From: Halomonas sp.
GTDB lineage: Bacteria; Pseudomonadota; Gammaproteobacteria; Pseudomonadales; Halomonadaceae
Assembly (NCBI RefSeq): GCF_020832045.1
Contig: NZ_JAFIFK010000078.1
Span: 1-52,843 of the forward strand
Length of the DNA stretch: 52,843 nt
Direction: 5' to 3'
A program made the translations under genes and the position numbers. The notes beneath the pieces are model-generated. The model was not told the origin of the DNA. It did not search any database and worked only from the letters and a program-made list of their open reading frames with translations. Each line of letters starts with the position of its first letter. The stretch's first letter is position 1. Of this stretch, positions 1 through 11,040 are shown piece by piece.

Positions 1-99
1 GCGCCCGTCACTTCGAGACTTCGAAGCGCGAAGCGTCTCGCTTGCTGTCGTGGCGGCCAACGTGTCGGCGGCCTCGCCAGCGCCCTGCGAGGAAGGCGT

Positions 100-127
100 A
101 TTCTACTCAAACGCCGGAGTTTGTCAA
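100..127 (-). promoter_or_regulatory. strong sigma-70 promoter, inner of a tandem pair (P2)
   Basis: On the minus strand, a perfect -35 TTGACA (122-127), a 16-bp spacer and a -10 TAGAAT (100-105) are followed by ACGCC. The -10 plus discriminator is nearly identical to the promoter 125 bp upstream, sharing the pattern GTAGAATRCGCC. The pair looks like P1/P2 of a ribosomal or other stable-RNA operon lying to the left of position 1. Confidence 0.8.
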
Positions 128-224
128 CTCTCTTCGCGACCGTCACCGGGGTGACCCTGATCACGAAGCCCCGTCTGGCGGGCGTCGTTTAGAGCCCCCT
201 GAGGGTCTCTAGCGAGTGGGGCGC

Positions 225-252
225 ATTCTACCGAATTTGCCGTGGGCGTCAA
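225..252 (-). promoter_or_regulatory. strong sigma-70 promoter, outer of a tandem pair (P1)
   Basis: Read on the minus strand, a -35 TTGACG (247-252) is followed by a 16-bp spacer and a -10 TAGAAT (225-230). The next bases are GCGCC, a GC-rich discriminator like those of rRNA and tRNA promoters under stringent control. AT-rich DNA lies directly upstream. Transcription would run leftward out of the window. Confidence 0.75.
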
Positions 253-444
253 GCGTGAATTTTGCGAAGCGATTCGGAAAATTCAAAGAAAGACAACCAC
301 TTACCACTCTCTCCACCGCCTGCAACGTTGCACGTCACCGGCAGCGGATGCGTACTTTACGGTTTTCATCCGGCCCCTGCAAGAGCCGCTTGTAAAAAAG
401 TTTCACGCCGGTGACGAGGCGGTGACGAAACGGTGGCAGCCAAA

Positions 445-482
445 CTATCCACAGGCGCCGGATGACGGGCGCCTGTGGATAG
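445..482. repeat. perfect 15-bp inverted repeat behind pssA
   Basis: The arms CTATCCACAGGCGCC (445-459) and GGCGCCTGTGGATAG (468-482) are exact complements around an 8-nt loop. It lies 60 bp past the pssA stop and could end that transcript, but only three T residues follow on the minus strand. Each arm contains CTATCCACA, one mismatch from the DnaA-box consensus TTATNCACA. Confidence 0.7.
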
Positions 483-542
483 AAACCATGGCCCAGAGAC
501 GACAGCGCCCGCACAAGGCGGGCGCGAACGATCGATGGCGGT

Positions 543-1421
543 TCATCCGCCTGGGGGTGAGTGCCGCATCTTGCGCATGATGGCCAGCGTCGGCCCGGAG
601 GCGACATAGGCACCGAAAAGCAGAAGCAGCATGACGGAAGGCTCTACCGAGATCACCACGAAGCCAAGCACGATCGCCAGCAATACAACGAACGGCACCG
701 GCCCCTTGAGATCGATCTCCTTGAAACTGTAATAGCGAATATTGCTGACCATGAGAATGCCCGCCGCAGCCACCACCAGCATCATGAGCAGCTTGAAGCC
801 GAAAGCCTCAGCGTCGAAGCTGTGAAACGTCCATACGCTTGCCGCCACGAAGGCGGCGGCGGAAGGGCTGGGGAGCCCGATGAACCACTTCTTGTCGACG
901 CTGCCAATCTGCACGTTGAAACGCGCCAGACGCAGCGCGGCACAGGCAACGTAGAGAAAGGCCACTACCCAACCGGTCTTGCCGATATCCTGGAGGATCC
1001 AGGTGAAGGCCACTAGCGCAGGCGCAACCCCAAATGAGAGCATGTCGGAAAGGCTGTCATACTCGGCCCCGAAGGCACTCTGGGTATTGGTCATGCGCGC
1101 AACGCGCCCATCCAGGCCATCGAGCACCATGGCGATGAAGATGGCGACTGCAGCAGCAGTGAAATCTCCATTGATCCCCGCCACCACGGAAAAAAACCCG
1201 GCGAACAGGGCAGAAGTGGTGAAGAGATTGGGCAGCAGGTAAATGCCTTTGCGACGCACCTTCTTGCCATTCTCGATCGATTCTTCGATCACTTCCGTCT
1301 CGCGCACGAAGACAGCGGCAAGGTCCTCTTCGCCGCGCCGTTCATCCTTGCCACCGGCAGATCCCGGCTCGGGCCCTTCGCGGGAAATGTCATGTTCGGT
1401 GTTGCGGGGCTCCTGACTCAT
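543..1421 (-). CDS. pssA: CDP-diacylglycerol--serine O-phosphatidyltransferase
   Basis: This integral membrane enzyme joins CDP-diacylglycerol and L-serine to phosphatidylserine, the precursor of phosphatidylethanolamine. The 292-residue product shows the complete CDP-alcohol phosphotransferase signature: D101, D104, G105, A108, R109, then G118, D122 and D126. Several hydrophobic segments follow to the C-terminus, while the first 55 residues are hydrophilic and charged, longer than in the shortest family members. It is the multi-pass subclass, not the peripheral PssA of E. coli. A strong hairpin separates it from ilvC upstream, so it is probably transcribed from its own promoter (1469-1496). 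The ATG has only a weak GGA ribosome site. I am confident of the family assignment. Confidence 0.93.
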   Translation of the reverse strand: MSQEPRNTEHDISREGPEPGSAGGKDERRGEEDLAAVFVRETEVIEESIENGKKVRRKGIYLLPNLFTTSALFAGFFSVVAGINGDFTAAAVAIFIAMVLDGLDGRVARMTNTQSAFGAEYDSLSDMLSFGVAPALVAFTWILQDIGKTGWVVAFLYVACAALRLARFNVQIGSVDKKWFIGLPSPSAAAFVAASVWTFHSFDAEAFGFKLLMMLVVAAAGILMVSNIRYYSFKEIDLKGPVPFVVLLAIVLGFVVISVEPSVMLLLLFGAYVASGPTLAIMRKMRHSPPGG

Positions 1422-1468
1422 TCGTTTCGTCCGTTACCAGAATGGGTTCACCCTAAGGTAGTCATACC

Positions 1469-1496
1469 ATTCTACACCGAGATACCGGAGCGGGAA
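1469..1496 (-). promoter_or_regulatory. candidate pssA promoter
   Basis: On the minus strand a -10 TAGAAT (1469-1474) has a poor -35 TTCCCG (1491-1496) at 16 bp. It would start transcription about 40 nt before the pssA ATG. The support is the -10 and position only. Confidence 0.4.
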
Positions 1497-1519
1497 GCGC
1501 TTGGCCACGCCTCAGATGC

Positions 1520-1549
1520 GCCAAGGGCGCGGAAATCCGCGCCCTTGGC
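1520..1549 (-). terminator. hairpin after ilvC
   Basis: A 13-14 bp GC-rich stem (CCAAGGGCGCGGA pairing with its complement at 1536-1548, plus a flanking G-C pair) lies 22 bp beyond the ilvC stop. There is no U-tract on the minus strand, so it may be a weak or processing hairpin rather than a classical intrinsic terminator. Confidence 0.5.
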
Positions 1550-1571
1550 CAGTGACGAAAGCGAACCAGGA

Positions 1572-2624
<1,053 letters not shown>

Positions 2625-2701
2625 TCAGCGTTGATGGCCACCCGCGCCATCTGTCGTGGCGCTGGGAGTCGGCTTTTCGATTCGCCTACCTTAGCGCCGC
2701 A

Positions 2702-2757
2702 TCGACGTTGCGTAAAACGCGATATTTGCAACACCACGTGCCATAAGATGCAATAAT
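2702..2757. promoter_or_regulatory. ilvC/ilvY divergent control region, probable IlvY operator
   Basis: Between the divergent genes, GTTGC (2707-2711) and GCAAC (2728-2732) form an inverted repeat with a 16-bp centre, a size and position suited to a LysR-type regulator. A second TGCAA-containing site lies at 2748-2753. For ilvY, AATAAT (2752-2757) matches a -10 in five of six bases but lies only 7 bp before the ATG, so that message could be nearly leaderless. For ilvC, TTTACG and TAAGGT at 17 bp are a plausible weak, activator-dependent promoter. Confidence 0.45.
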
Positions 2758-2763
2758 AGCGGA

Positions 2764-3651
2764 ATGGATATGCGTCCTCTCAAACAATTCCTCGCCCTGG
2801 CCGACACGCTGCACTTCGGTCGTGCCAGCGAACTCTGCCATGTCAGCCCCTCGACGCTCTCACGCACCATTCGCCAGCTCGAGGAGAGCGTCGACGTGCC
2901 GCTGTTCGTACGCGACAACCGCCATGTCGCCCTGACGAGCCAGGGGCGTGCGTTCCAAGCGTACGCGCGTGAAACACTGCATCGCTGGGAGCTGCTGCGT
3001 CATGAACTGAGCAGCAAGGCCGGCGAGCTTGCCGGAGAGATCAGCATCTACTGCTCGGTCACCGCCAGCTACAGTTTTCTCTACGACTTGCTCAGCGATG
3101 TACGCCAGCGCCATCCTCGCATCGAGCTCAAGCTGCATACCGGCGACCCGGCAGAATCGATGGGCCGTGTGCTGGCAGGCGAAGAGGACATGGCGATCAC
3201 TCCTCGCCCACGCAGCGCGCCGGCGGGGCTGGCCTTCAAGTCGCTGACTCGATCACCGCTGGTATTCATCGCTCCTGTGGAGCAGGCCGCGTGGATTCCG
3301 GCTAGCCCCGACTCCCCCTCAGTGGAGCAGTGGCAAGGCGTGCCGATGATCCTGTCCGAAGCCGGACTATCTCGCGAGTATGCCGACACTTGGTTCAGGG
3401 CACTGGGAGTCGCGCCAACGATCTATGCCCAGGTGGCCGGCCACGAGGCGATCGTGAGCATGGTGGGGCTAGGCTTCGGCATCGGTGTGGTGCCAAAGAT
3501 CGTACTCGACAACAGCCCCTTGGCCCAGCGAGTCAGCATACTACCGGTCAAGCCGGAGCTGCCCCACTACGACGTCGGGCTGTGCGTTCTGCATCACCGT
3601 TTGAAGAGCCCGCTGATACAGGCGTTATGGGATACGGTCACCGAGCGCTGA
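2764..3651 (+). CDS. ilvY: LysR-family regulator IlvY
   Basis: This 295-residue regulator has an N-terminal winged helix-turn-helix (about residues 1-60, with HFGRASELCHVSPSTLSR) followed by a LysR effector domain. The sequence tracks E. coli IlvY closely along its length, including VRDNR, the FCSVTASYS-like IYCSVTASYSF segment, and GHEAIVSMVGLGFGIGVVP. Known IlvY activates ilvC on binding acetolactate or acetohydroxybutyrate and represses its own gene. The divergent arrangement with ilvC fits exactly. The ATG at 2764 is chosen because MDMRPLKQFL aligns with the family start; a second in-frame ATG lies two codons later. Little ribosome-binding sequence precedes it. Confidence 0.93.
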   Translation: MDMRPLKQFLALADTLHFGRASELCHVSPSTLSRTIRQLEESVDVPLFVRDNRHVALTSQGRAFQAYARETLHRWELLRHELSSKAGELAGEISIYCSVTASYSFLYDLLSDVRQRHPRIELKLHTGDPAESMGRVLAGEEDMAITPRPRSAPAGLAFKSLTRSPLVFIAPVEQAAWIPASPDSPSVEQWQGVPMILSEAGLSREYADTWFRALGVAPTIYAQVAGHEAIVSMVGLGFGIGVVPKIVLDNSPLAQRVSILPVKPELPHYDVGLCVLHHRLKSPLIQALWDTVTER

Positions 3652-3656
3652 AGACG

Positions 3657-3680
3657 AAAAAGCCGCCCCTGGGGGCGGCT
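3657..3680 (-). terminator. intrinsic terminator of the ilvI-ilvN operon
   Basis: An 8-9 bp stem (AGCCGCCCC with GGGGCGGCT) is followed on the minus strand by TTTTT. It lies 22 bp past the ilvN stop and could also stop ilvY transcripts arriving from the other side. Confidence 0.75.
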
Positions 3681-3702
3681 AGTCGACATGGCTTCGGCAA
3701 GC

Positions 3703-4194
3703 TCAGAGACTGAGGACCTTGTCACCCCTGGCGATGCCGGAAACACCGGTACGCGCTACCTCAAGAATGCCCACCGGCCCCATGGCCTGCAGGAAGGCAT
3801 CGAGCTTGGGGGCGTCCCCGGTAATCTGCACCGTGTAGAGGCTCGGCGTGACGTCGACGATCTGGGCACGAAAGATATCGACGGTTCGCTTGACCTCGTC
3901 ACGGGCCGCCCCCAACGCCTTGACCTTCACCAGCATCAGCTCACGCTCGATGTGGTTGCCCTCGGTGAGATCGACCAGTTTGATCACGTCGATGAGCTTG
4001 TTGAGGTGCTTGGTGATCTGCTCGATCACCCGGTCATCGCCGACGGTGGTGACAGTGAGCCGCGACAGCGACGGATCCTCGGTGGGCGCCACGTTTAGCG
4101 TCTCGATGTTGAAGTTACGCTGCGAGAACAACCCTACCACGCGAGACAGTGCGCCCGGTTCGTTTTCCATGAGAATCGAGATGATATGGCGCAT
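3703..4194 (-). CDS. ilvN: acetolactate synthase, small regulatory subunit
   Basis: The regulatory subunit (also called IlvH) of acetohydroxyacid synthase. It binds valine for feedback inhibition and raises activity of the catalytic subunit. The 163-residue length equals E. coli IlvH. The N-terminal ACT domain begins with MRHIISILMENEPGALSRVVGLF and is followed by the conserved C-terminal domain ending in a GVSGIARGDKVLSL tail. Its ATG overlaps the ilvI stop by one base (TGATG), indicating translational coupling and a 1:1 complex. A terminator follows directly. Confidence 0.96.
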   Translation of the reverse strand: MRHIISILMENEPGALSRVVGLFSQRNFNIETLNVAPTEDPSLSRLTVTTVGDDRVIEQITKHLNKLIDVIKLVDLTEGNHIERELMLVKVKALGAARDEVKRTVDIFRAQIVDVTPSLYTVQITGDAPKLDAFLQAMGPVGILEVARTGVSGIARGDKVLSL

Positions 4195-5918
4195 CAGGTC
4201 CGCTCCGTCTTGGAAAGCAGCATGTCACGCATGGAGCCGAGGGGCACCTGCATCGGATAAACGTGCTCGCGCGGGTCGACGATGACATCGACGAACACCA
4301 GCTCGTGCTTGTCGGCAAAGGTGCGTTCAAGCGCCGGGCGCAGCTCGTCCATGGTCTCCACCCGCAGTGCGGTGAAGCCATAGGCCTCGATCAGTTTGGC
4401 GAAGTCGGGCAGCGATTCCATGTAGGAGTGCGCGTGGCGCGACTTGTAGTTGAGGTCCTGCCACTGGCGCACCATGCCCAGCGAGGCGTTGTTGAGGTTG
4501 ATGATCTTGACCCCGCCACCGAACTGCTTACAGGTGGAAAGCTCCTGCATCATCATCTGGAAGCTGCCTTCACCGGTGACGCAGATCACCTGCTCCTCGG
4601 GGAAGTTCTGCTTGATGCCCATGGCCGCGGGGAAACCGAATCCCATGGTGCCCAGGCCGCCCGAGGTGATGAAGCGGTTGGGCTTGTCGAACTTGTAGTA
4701 CTGCGCCGCGAACATCTGGTGCTGACCCACGTCGGTGGTCACGTAGGCCTCACCACGGGTTATTTCGCACAGGGCCTCGATCACTTCCTGTGGTTTGAGC
4801 TGCTCGCCCGGCTTCGACGGCTCGTAGAGCTTGCCTCGGCGCTCCTCGCGCCAGCCGTCGATCTTCTGCCACCATTCGTCAAGCGCCTCGGGATGAGCGA
4901 TCTCTTTACCCTGAATCAGGCTGATCATCTCATCGATGACGCTGGCCGCCGGACCGACGATGGGAACGTCGGCACGTACCGTCTTGGAGACGGAGCTAGG
5001 ATCGATGTCGACATGCACGATCTTGGCCGTAGGACAGAACTTGGAGGTGTTGTTGGTCACGCGGTCGTCGAAGCGCGCGCCGATGCCGATGATCAAGTCG
5101 GCATGGTGCATGGCCATGTTCGACTCATAGGAGCCATGCATGCCCAGCCAGCCCAGACACTGACGATCGCTCTGCGGATAGGAGCCGATACCCATCAGCG
5201 TGGTGGTGATGGGGTAGCCGAGGCGCTTGACCAGATCGGTCAAACCTTCGCAGGCACGCCCGGTGATCACCCCGCCGCCGGTATAGAACACCGGCCGCTT
5301 GGCCTTGAGCATCATATCCACGGCCTTCTTGATCTGGCCGGTATGGCCCCGCGCGACCGGGTTGTAGGAGCGCATCTTGACCTTTTTCGGGTAGATGTAC
5401 TCGTAGCGTTCGGTGGGTGCGGTCATATCCTTGGGAATGTCCACCACCACCGGACCGGGACGCCCCGTCGCGGCCAGGTAGAAGGCTTTCTTGAGAACTT
5501 CCGGAATCTCGGTCGGATGCTTGATCGAGAAGCTATGCTTCACGATCGGACGGGTCACGCCGATGATATCGGTTTCCTGGAAAGCATCGTCGCCGATCAA
5601 ATGACTCATCACCTGGCCGCACAGCACGACCATGGGAATCGAGTCCATATAGGCGGTAGCGATGCCGGTAACGGCATTGGTCGCGCCGGGCCCGGAGGTG
5701 ACCAGCACCACGCCGGGCTTGCCGGAGGCCCGAGCATAGCCGTCGGCGGCATGAGTCGCCGCCTGCTCATGGCGCACCAGGATGTGCTTGACCTTATCCT
5801 GACGGAACAGCGCATCGTAAATATGCAATGCCGCGCCGCCCGGATAGCCATAGATGTATTCGACGCCTTCATCCTGCAGGAATCGGGCGATCATATCCGC
5901 GCCGGAAAGCAATTCCAC
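4194..5918 (-). CDS. ilvI: acetolactate synthase, large catalytic subunit
   Basis: Thiamine-diphosphate enzyme that condenses two pyruvates, or pyruvate with 2-oxobutyrate, in the first common step of branched-chain amino acid synthesis. Residues 1-180 form the pyrimidine-binding domain with the catalytic Glu51 (VRHEQAATHAADGYAR). A central FAD-type domain follows, then the PP domain with GEGSFQMMMQELST and NLNN binding ThDP-Mg. The start is set at GTG 5918 because GGGGAG lies eight bases upstream and the resulting 574 residues match E. coli IlvI from ELLSGA onward. The frame stays open for 47 codons further up, but those residues resemble no ALS. It is followed by overlapping ilvN and preceded by a long leader (5919-6323). 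Confidence 0.95.
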   Translation of the reverse strand: MELLSGADMIARFLQDEGVEYIYGYPGGAALHIYDALFRQDKVKHILVRHEQAATHAADGYARASGKPGVVLVTSGPGATNAVTGIATAYMDSIPMVVLCGQVMSHLIGDDAFQETDIIGVTRPIVKHSFSIKHPTEIPEVLKKAFYLAATGRPGPVVVDIPKDMTAPTERYEYIYPKKVKMRSYNPVARGHTGQIKKAVDMMLKAKRPVFYTGGGVITGRACEGLTDLVKRLGYPITTTLMGIGSYPQSDRQCLGWLGMHGSYESNMAMHHADLIIGIGARFDDRVTNNTSKFCPTAKIVHVDIDPSSVSKTVRADVPIVGPAASVIDEMISLIQGKEIAHPEALDEWWQKIDGWREERRGKLYEPSKPGEQLKPQEVIEALCEITRGEAYVTTDVGQHQMFAAQYYKFDKPNRFITSGGLGTMGFGFPAAMGIKQNFPEEQVICVTGEGSFQMMMQELSTCKQFGGGVKIINLNNASLGMVRQWQDLNYKSRHAHSYMESLPDFAKLIEAYGFTALRVETMDELRPALERTFADKHELVFVDVIVDPREHVYPMQVPLGSMRDMLLSKTERT

Positions 5919-6323
5919 TTGTGTATCTCCCCTGGAGGTCTCGAGTGCGATCCGCGCCCATGGGACACGGGTTCGAGTGCGGCGGTATGCCGCTGTCGGC
6001 GAGGCCGACACCTGATGCCAAACCCTGGCATTTAGCCCTGTTGGGGCCTGCACTCTCATTGGAAAGACTGCTTGATGGCTGCACTGGCAGCGTCGATCAG
6101 CAGCTTCCTAGCACGGCGGATTGCCGCGTCGGGGCATTGGCCAGAACCGGCGGTTGGCCGGAATCCGGTAGTCCTTCGGCGGGTAGAGGCCATACGACCT
6201 ACCCTTCGCGCGGGAATGGGGGGTTGCCCGCTGAAATCCGCGCCCGCAAATCAGGAACGCTCAAGATTCCAACAGCCTTAAGGCAGTGTCAACCGTGATG
6301 GGTGTGCGGACGCAACTTGTGTC
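5919..6323 (-). other. long ilvI leader region with a candidate upstream ORF
   Basis: No established gene lies in this 405-bp stretch. On the minus strand a perfect -35 TTGACA (6287-6292) has only a poor -10 at 17-18 bp. Downstream, an ATG at 6193 preceded by GGGTAGGT opens a 45-codon frame ending at 6056. It contains Leu-Leu-Ile codons in a row at positions 31-33. After its stop come two small hairpins, ATGCCA/TGGCAT (6015-6031) and GTCGGC/GCCGAC (5995-6009). The order resembles an attenuation leader, but there is no U-tract terminator and no long run of branched-chain codons. Confidence 0.35.
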
Positions 6324-6354
6324 AAAAAAGCCCGCCGGTGGATTCACCGGCGGG
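6324..6354 (-). terminator. intrinsic terminator of clpB
   Basis: A perfect 10-bp stem, CCCGCCGGTG (6331-6340) with CACCGGCGGG (6345-6354), 4-nt loop, is followed on the minus strand by C then TTTTTT (6324-6329). It lies about 80 bp past the clpB stop. Confidence 0.88.
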
Positions 6355-6433
6355 TAAGGGGTTACAGGACGCAACCTATAGACAGTGTAGACGTTCGCCG
6401 GCGGATGCCGCGGCCATTGCGTAACGCTGTGTA

Positions 6434-9016
<2,583 letters not shown>

Positions 9017-9089
9017 TCGCTTTCCTCCATCGGGGTGACGGCGCGTTCGGACGCGCCGCTTGGCCCTGTCGTATCGTATTGACAGTTTC

Positions 9090-9117
9090 AATGGAGTCAG
9101 CGTGGCCGGCTTTCAAG
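9090..9117 (-). promoter_or_regulatory. sigma-32 heat-shock promoter of clpB
   Basis: On the minus strand CTTGAAA (9111-9117), 14 bp, then CTCCATT (9090-9096) closely match the RpoH consensus CTTGAAA-N11-15-CCCCATNT. The spacing and the location directly before clpB, a classical RpoH target, support the call. Confidence 0.85.
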
Positions 9118-9155
9118 TCGCCGGCCAAGGAAAGCGTTTCAGGTCTTGATCCAGA

Positions 9156-9911
9156 TCAGCGAAGCCAGATCACACTGGCCATGCGTCCGGTTCGGCCGTC
9201 GTCACGACGGTAGGAGTAGAAGCGCGGTTCACAAGCGGTACAGAAGTGACCGCCGCTGATGTGCGCTATCCCGAGCCGCTCCAGTCGCAGGCGAGCGAGC
9301 TTGTAGAGGTCGGCCATGTAGTGGCCCATTCGATAAGGACTGGGGTCGAACGCCGCCGCCGCTTCCGGGTGGATGCCGATGAAGGCCTGCTGCACTTCGT
9401 GACCGACTTCGAACTGCGCGTTGGATATGGCCGGTCCCAGCCAGGCCATGAGGTCTTCCGACGCCACCCCGAGCGCGGCGACAGCCGCCTCCAGCACACC
9501 GCCGGCCAGACCGCGCCAGCCGGCGTGAGCCACCCCGACCCGGGTGCCCTGGCGGTCGCAGAAGAAAACCGGCAGACAGTCGGCGGTGAGCACCACGCAG
9601 GCGTGCCCTCGATCGAAGGCCACCGAGGCGTCGGCTTCGGGAACGCTGTCGGTATAGCTTGCCTGCACGCGGGCGCCGTGCACCTGATTGAGCCACAGCA
9701 GCGGCCTATCGTCGTCGAGTTCGTTACCGATCAAGCGCCGGCACAGCGCCACGTGGGCAGGATTGTCGCCAACGCCGTCGGAAGGGTTGAAGCAGGCGAA
9801 TTCACCCTGATTGGGGCCGGTCTCCCGCGTGGTGACGAATGCCCCGATGCTGACAGGTGCCGGCCAGTCGGGCTCGATCAGGGTCGGTTGCAGATGGGGG
9901 GCGTCGCTCAT
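9156..9911 (-). CDS. pgeF: PgeF/YfiH family purine nucleoside phosphorylase-like protein
   Basis: A cytoplasmic zinc-dependent protein of the laccase-domain family (YfiH, PgeF), variously reported as a purine nucleoside phosphorylase or polyphenol oxidase and as an editor of misincorporated serine in peptidoglycan. The 251 residues contain the expected metal/active-site residues H79 (QVHG), C112 (TADCLPVFF) and H129 (AHAGWRG). The ATG at 9911 has GAGGAG seven bases upstream; a TTG one codon earlier is unlikely. It starts nine bases after the rluD stop on the same strand, the rluD-yfiH order common in gammaproteobacteria, so the two form an operon. Its physiological substrate here is not shown by sequence. 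Confidence 0.92.
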   Translation of the reverse strand: MSDAPHLQPTLIEPDWPAPVSIGAFVTTRETGPNQGEFACFNPSDGVGDNPAHVALCRRLIGNELDDDRPLLWLNQVHGARVQASYTDSVPEADASVAFDRGHACVVLTADCLPVFFCDRQGTRVGVAHAGWRGLAGGVLEAAVAALGVASEDLMAWLGPAISNAQFEVGHEVQQAFIGIHPEAAAAFDPSPYRMGHYMADLYKLARLRLERLGIAHISGGHFCTACEPRFYSYRRDDGRTGRMASVIWLR

Positions 9912-9920
9912 CAAGGCTCC

Positions 9921-10880
9921 TCAGCGCATGACCGCGTGGTCGTCACGCAGGTAATCGATCAACAGCAACAGGTCATCGGGCAGCGCCGCTCGAAACTCGA
10001 CCGTCTCGCCGCTGCCAGGGTGAAGAAAGGCCAGCTTCCTGGCGTGCAGTGCCTGGCGCGGAAATTCGCGCAGCAGCGTCTTCAGCGCTTCGCTCGCCCC
10101 GGCCGGCAGCTTCAACCGCCCACCGTATACCGGATCGCCGACCAGCGGGAAGCGCCGATGCGCCAGGTGCACACGGATCTGGTGGGTACGCCCTGTCTCG
10201 AGCCGGCAGCGTACGTGGGTATGCGTGCGGAAGCGCTCGACCACTCGGTAGTGTGTCACCGCGGGCTTGCCGCTGGCGTGAACCGCCTGACGCTTGCGGT
10301 CCTTGGGATGCCTGCCGATGGGGGCATCCACAGTGCCTCCAGAGGTCATGACGCCAATGCAGATCGCATCGTATTCGCGGGAAACCGTGCGAGCCTGAAG
10401 CTGCTCTACCAGTGACGTCTGGGCGGCCAAGGTCTTGGCCACGACCATTAGCCCTGTGGTGTCCTTGTCCAGGCGATGCACGATGCCGGCTCGCGGCACG
10501 GTGGCGAGGCTTGGGCAATGATGCAGCAGGGCGTTGAGCAGCGTTCCGTCGGGGTTACCCGCAGCAGGATGCACCACCAGGCCGGCCGGCTTGTCGATGA
10601 TCAGTACATCCTCGTCCTCGTGCACGATGTCGAGGGGAATGTCCTCGGCCTCGAAGCGGGTCTGCTCCTCGAGGGTGGCCGCCAGCTGCAGCCACTCACC
10701 GCCGGCCATCTTGTCCTTCGGCTTGCCGGGCTGGCCATCCACGGTGAGAGCCCCTTCCTTGATCCACTGCTTGAGGCGCTCACGGGAATGGCCGTCGAAG
10801 AGCTCGGCGGCCGCCTGATCGAGACGGCTGCCGGCCAGGGAAATGGGCACGCGCTGCTGGGCTTCCACGTTCTGGGGCAT
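9921..10880 (-). CDS. rluD: 23S rRNA pseudouridine synthase RluD
   Basis: Converts three uridines in helix 69 of 23S rRNA (positions 1911, 1915 and 1917 in E. coli numbering) to pseudouridine, a step important for ribosome assembly and termination. The 319-residue protein has an N-terminal S4 RNA-binding domain (about 15-75) and the RluA-family catalytic domain with the motif HRLDKDTTG (135-143), where D138 is the catalytic aspartate. GRTHQIRVHL is the second conserved motif. It is co-transcribed with pgeF and is divergent from bamD, the usual gammaproteobacterial arrangement. RluD rather than RluC is favoured by the neighbours. Confidence 0.93.
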   Translation of the reverse strand: MPQNVEAQQRVPISLAGSRLDQAAAELFDGHSRERLKQWIKEGALTVDGQPGKPKDKMAGGEWLQLAATLEEQTRFEAEDIPLDIVHEDEDVLIIDKPAGLVVHPAAGNPDGTLLNALLHHCPSLATVPRAGIVHRLDKDTTGLMVVAKTLAAQTSLVEQLQARTVSREYDAICIGVMTSGGTVDAPIGRHPKDRKRQAVHASGKPAVTHYRVVERFRTHTHVRCRLETGRTHQIRVHLAHRRFPLVGDPVYGGRLKLPAGASEALKTLLREFPRQALHARKLAFLHPGSGETVEFRAALPDDLLLLIDYLRDDHAVMR

Positions 10881-10918
10881 AATGGCTTTCGCTGAAGAGC
10901 CCTCGCGGAACCGGGTAA

Positions 10919-10940
10919 CGACAAACGGCTGCGTTTGTCG
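10919..10940. repeat. inverted repeat between rluD and bamD
   Basis: CGACAAACG (10919-10927) and CGTTTGTCG (10932-10940) form a perfect 9-bp dyad with a 4-nt centre in the divergent intergenic region. A TATAGT (10975-10980) downstream could be the bamD -10. The dyad may be an operator or a leader hairpin of the rluD message; function unknown. Confidence 0.5.
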
Positions 10941-11040
10941 ACATCCTCGGACTGCGTTTTTTCGCGAGGTGCTTTATAGTGGACGGGTTTACGGCCAATC
11001 CTACCATGGCCGACACGGGTTGTTAGACACGAGGATCACG

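Larger units (their letters stand above)
1..542. other. gene-free left edge, probable stable-RNA leader
   Basis: No credible gene lies here; the short open frames have no ribosome binding sites and resemble nothing I know. The stretch holds two strong minus-strand promoters (separate entries), a hairpin at 14-40 (arms CGAGAC and GTCTCG with an inner TTCG/CGAA) that would sit in the transcribed leader, a small hairpin at 191-210 between the two promoters, an AT-rich stretch at about 253-300 upstream of the outer promoter that could act as an UP element, and a perfect inverted repeat at 445-482 behind pssA. The layout is that of an rRNA-type leader whose gene lies beyond position 1; that last point is inference. 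Confidence 0.6.

Noticed and set aside
4263..6035. 590-codon frame antisense to ilvI
   Set aside because: Same reason: GC-rich third positions of ilvI keep the opposite frame open; composition is not protein-like.
5919..6059. N-terminal extension of acetolactate synthase (extra 47 codons)
   Set aside because: No similarity to ALS, no ribosome site at the upstream start, and a clear GGGGAG before GTG 5918.
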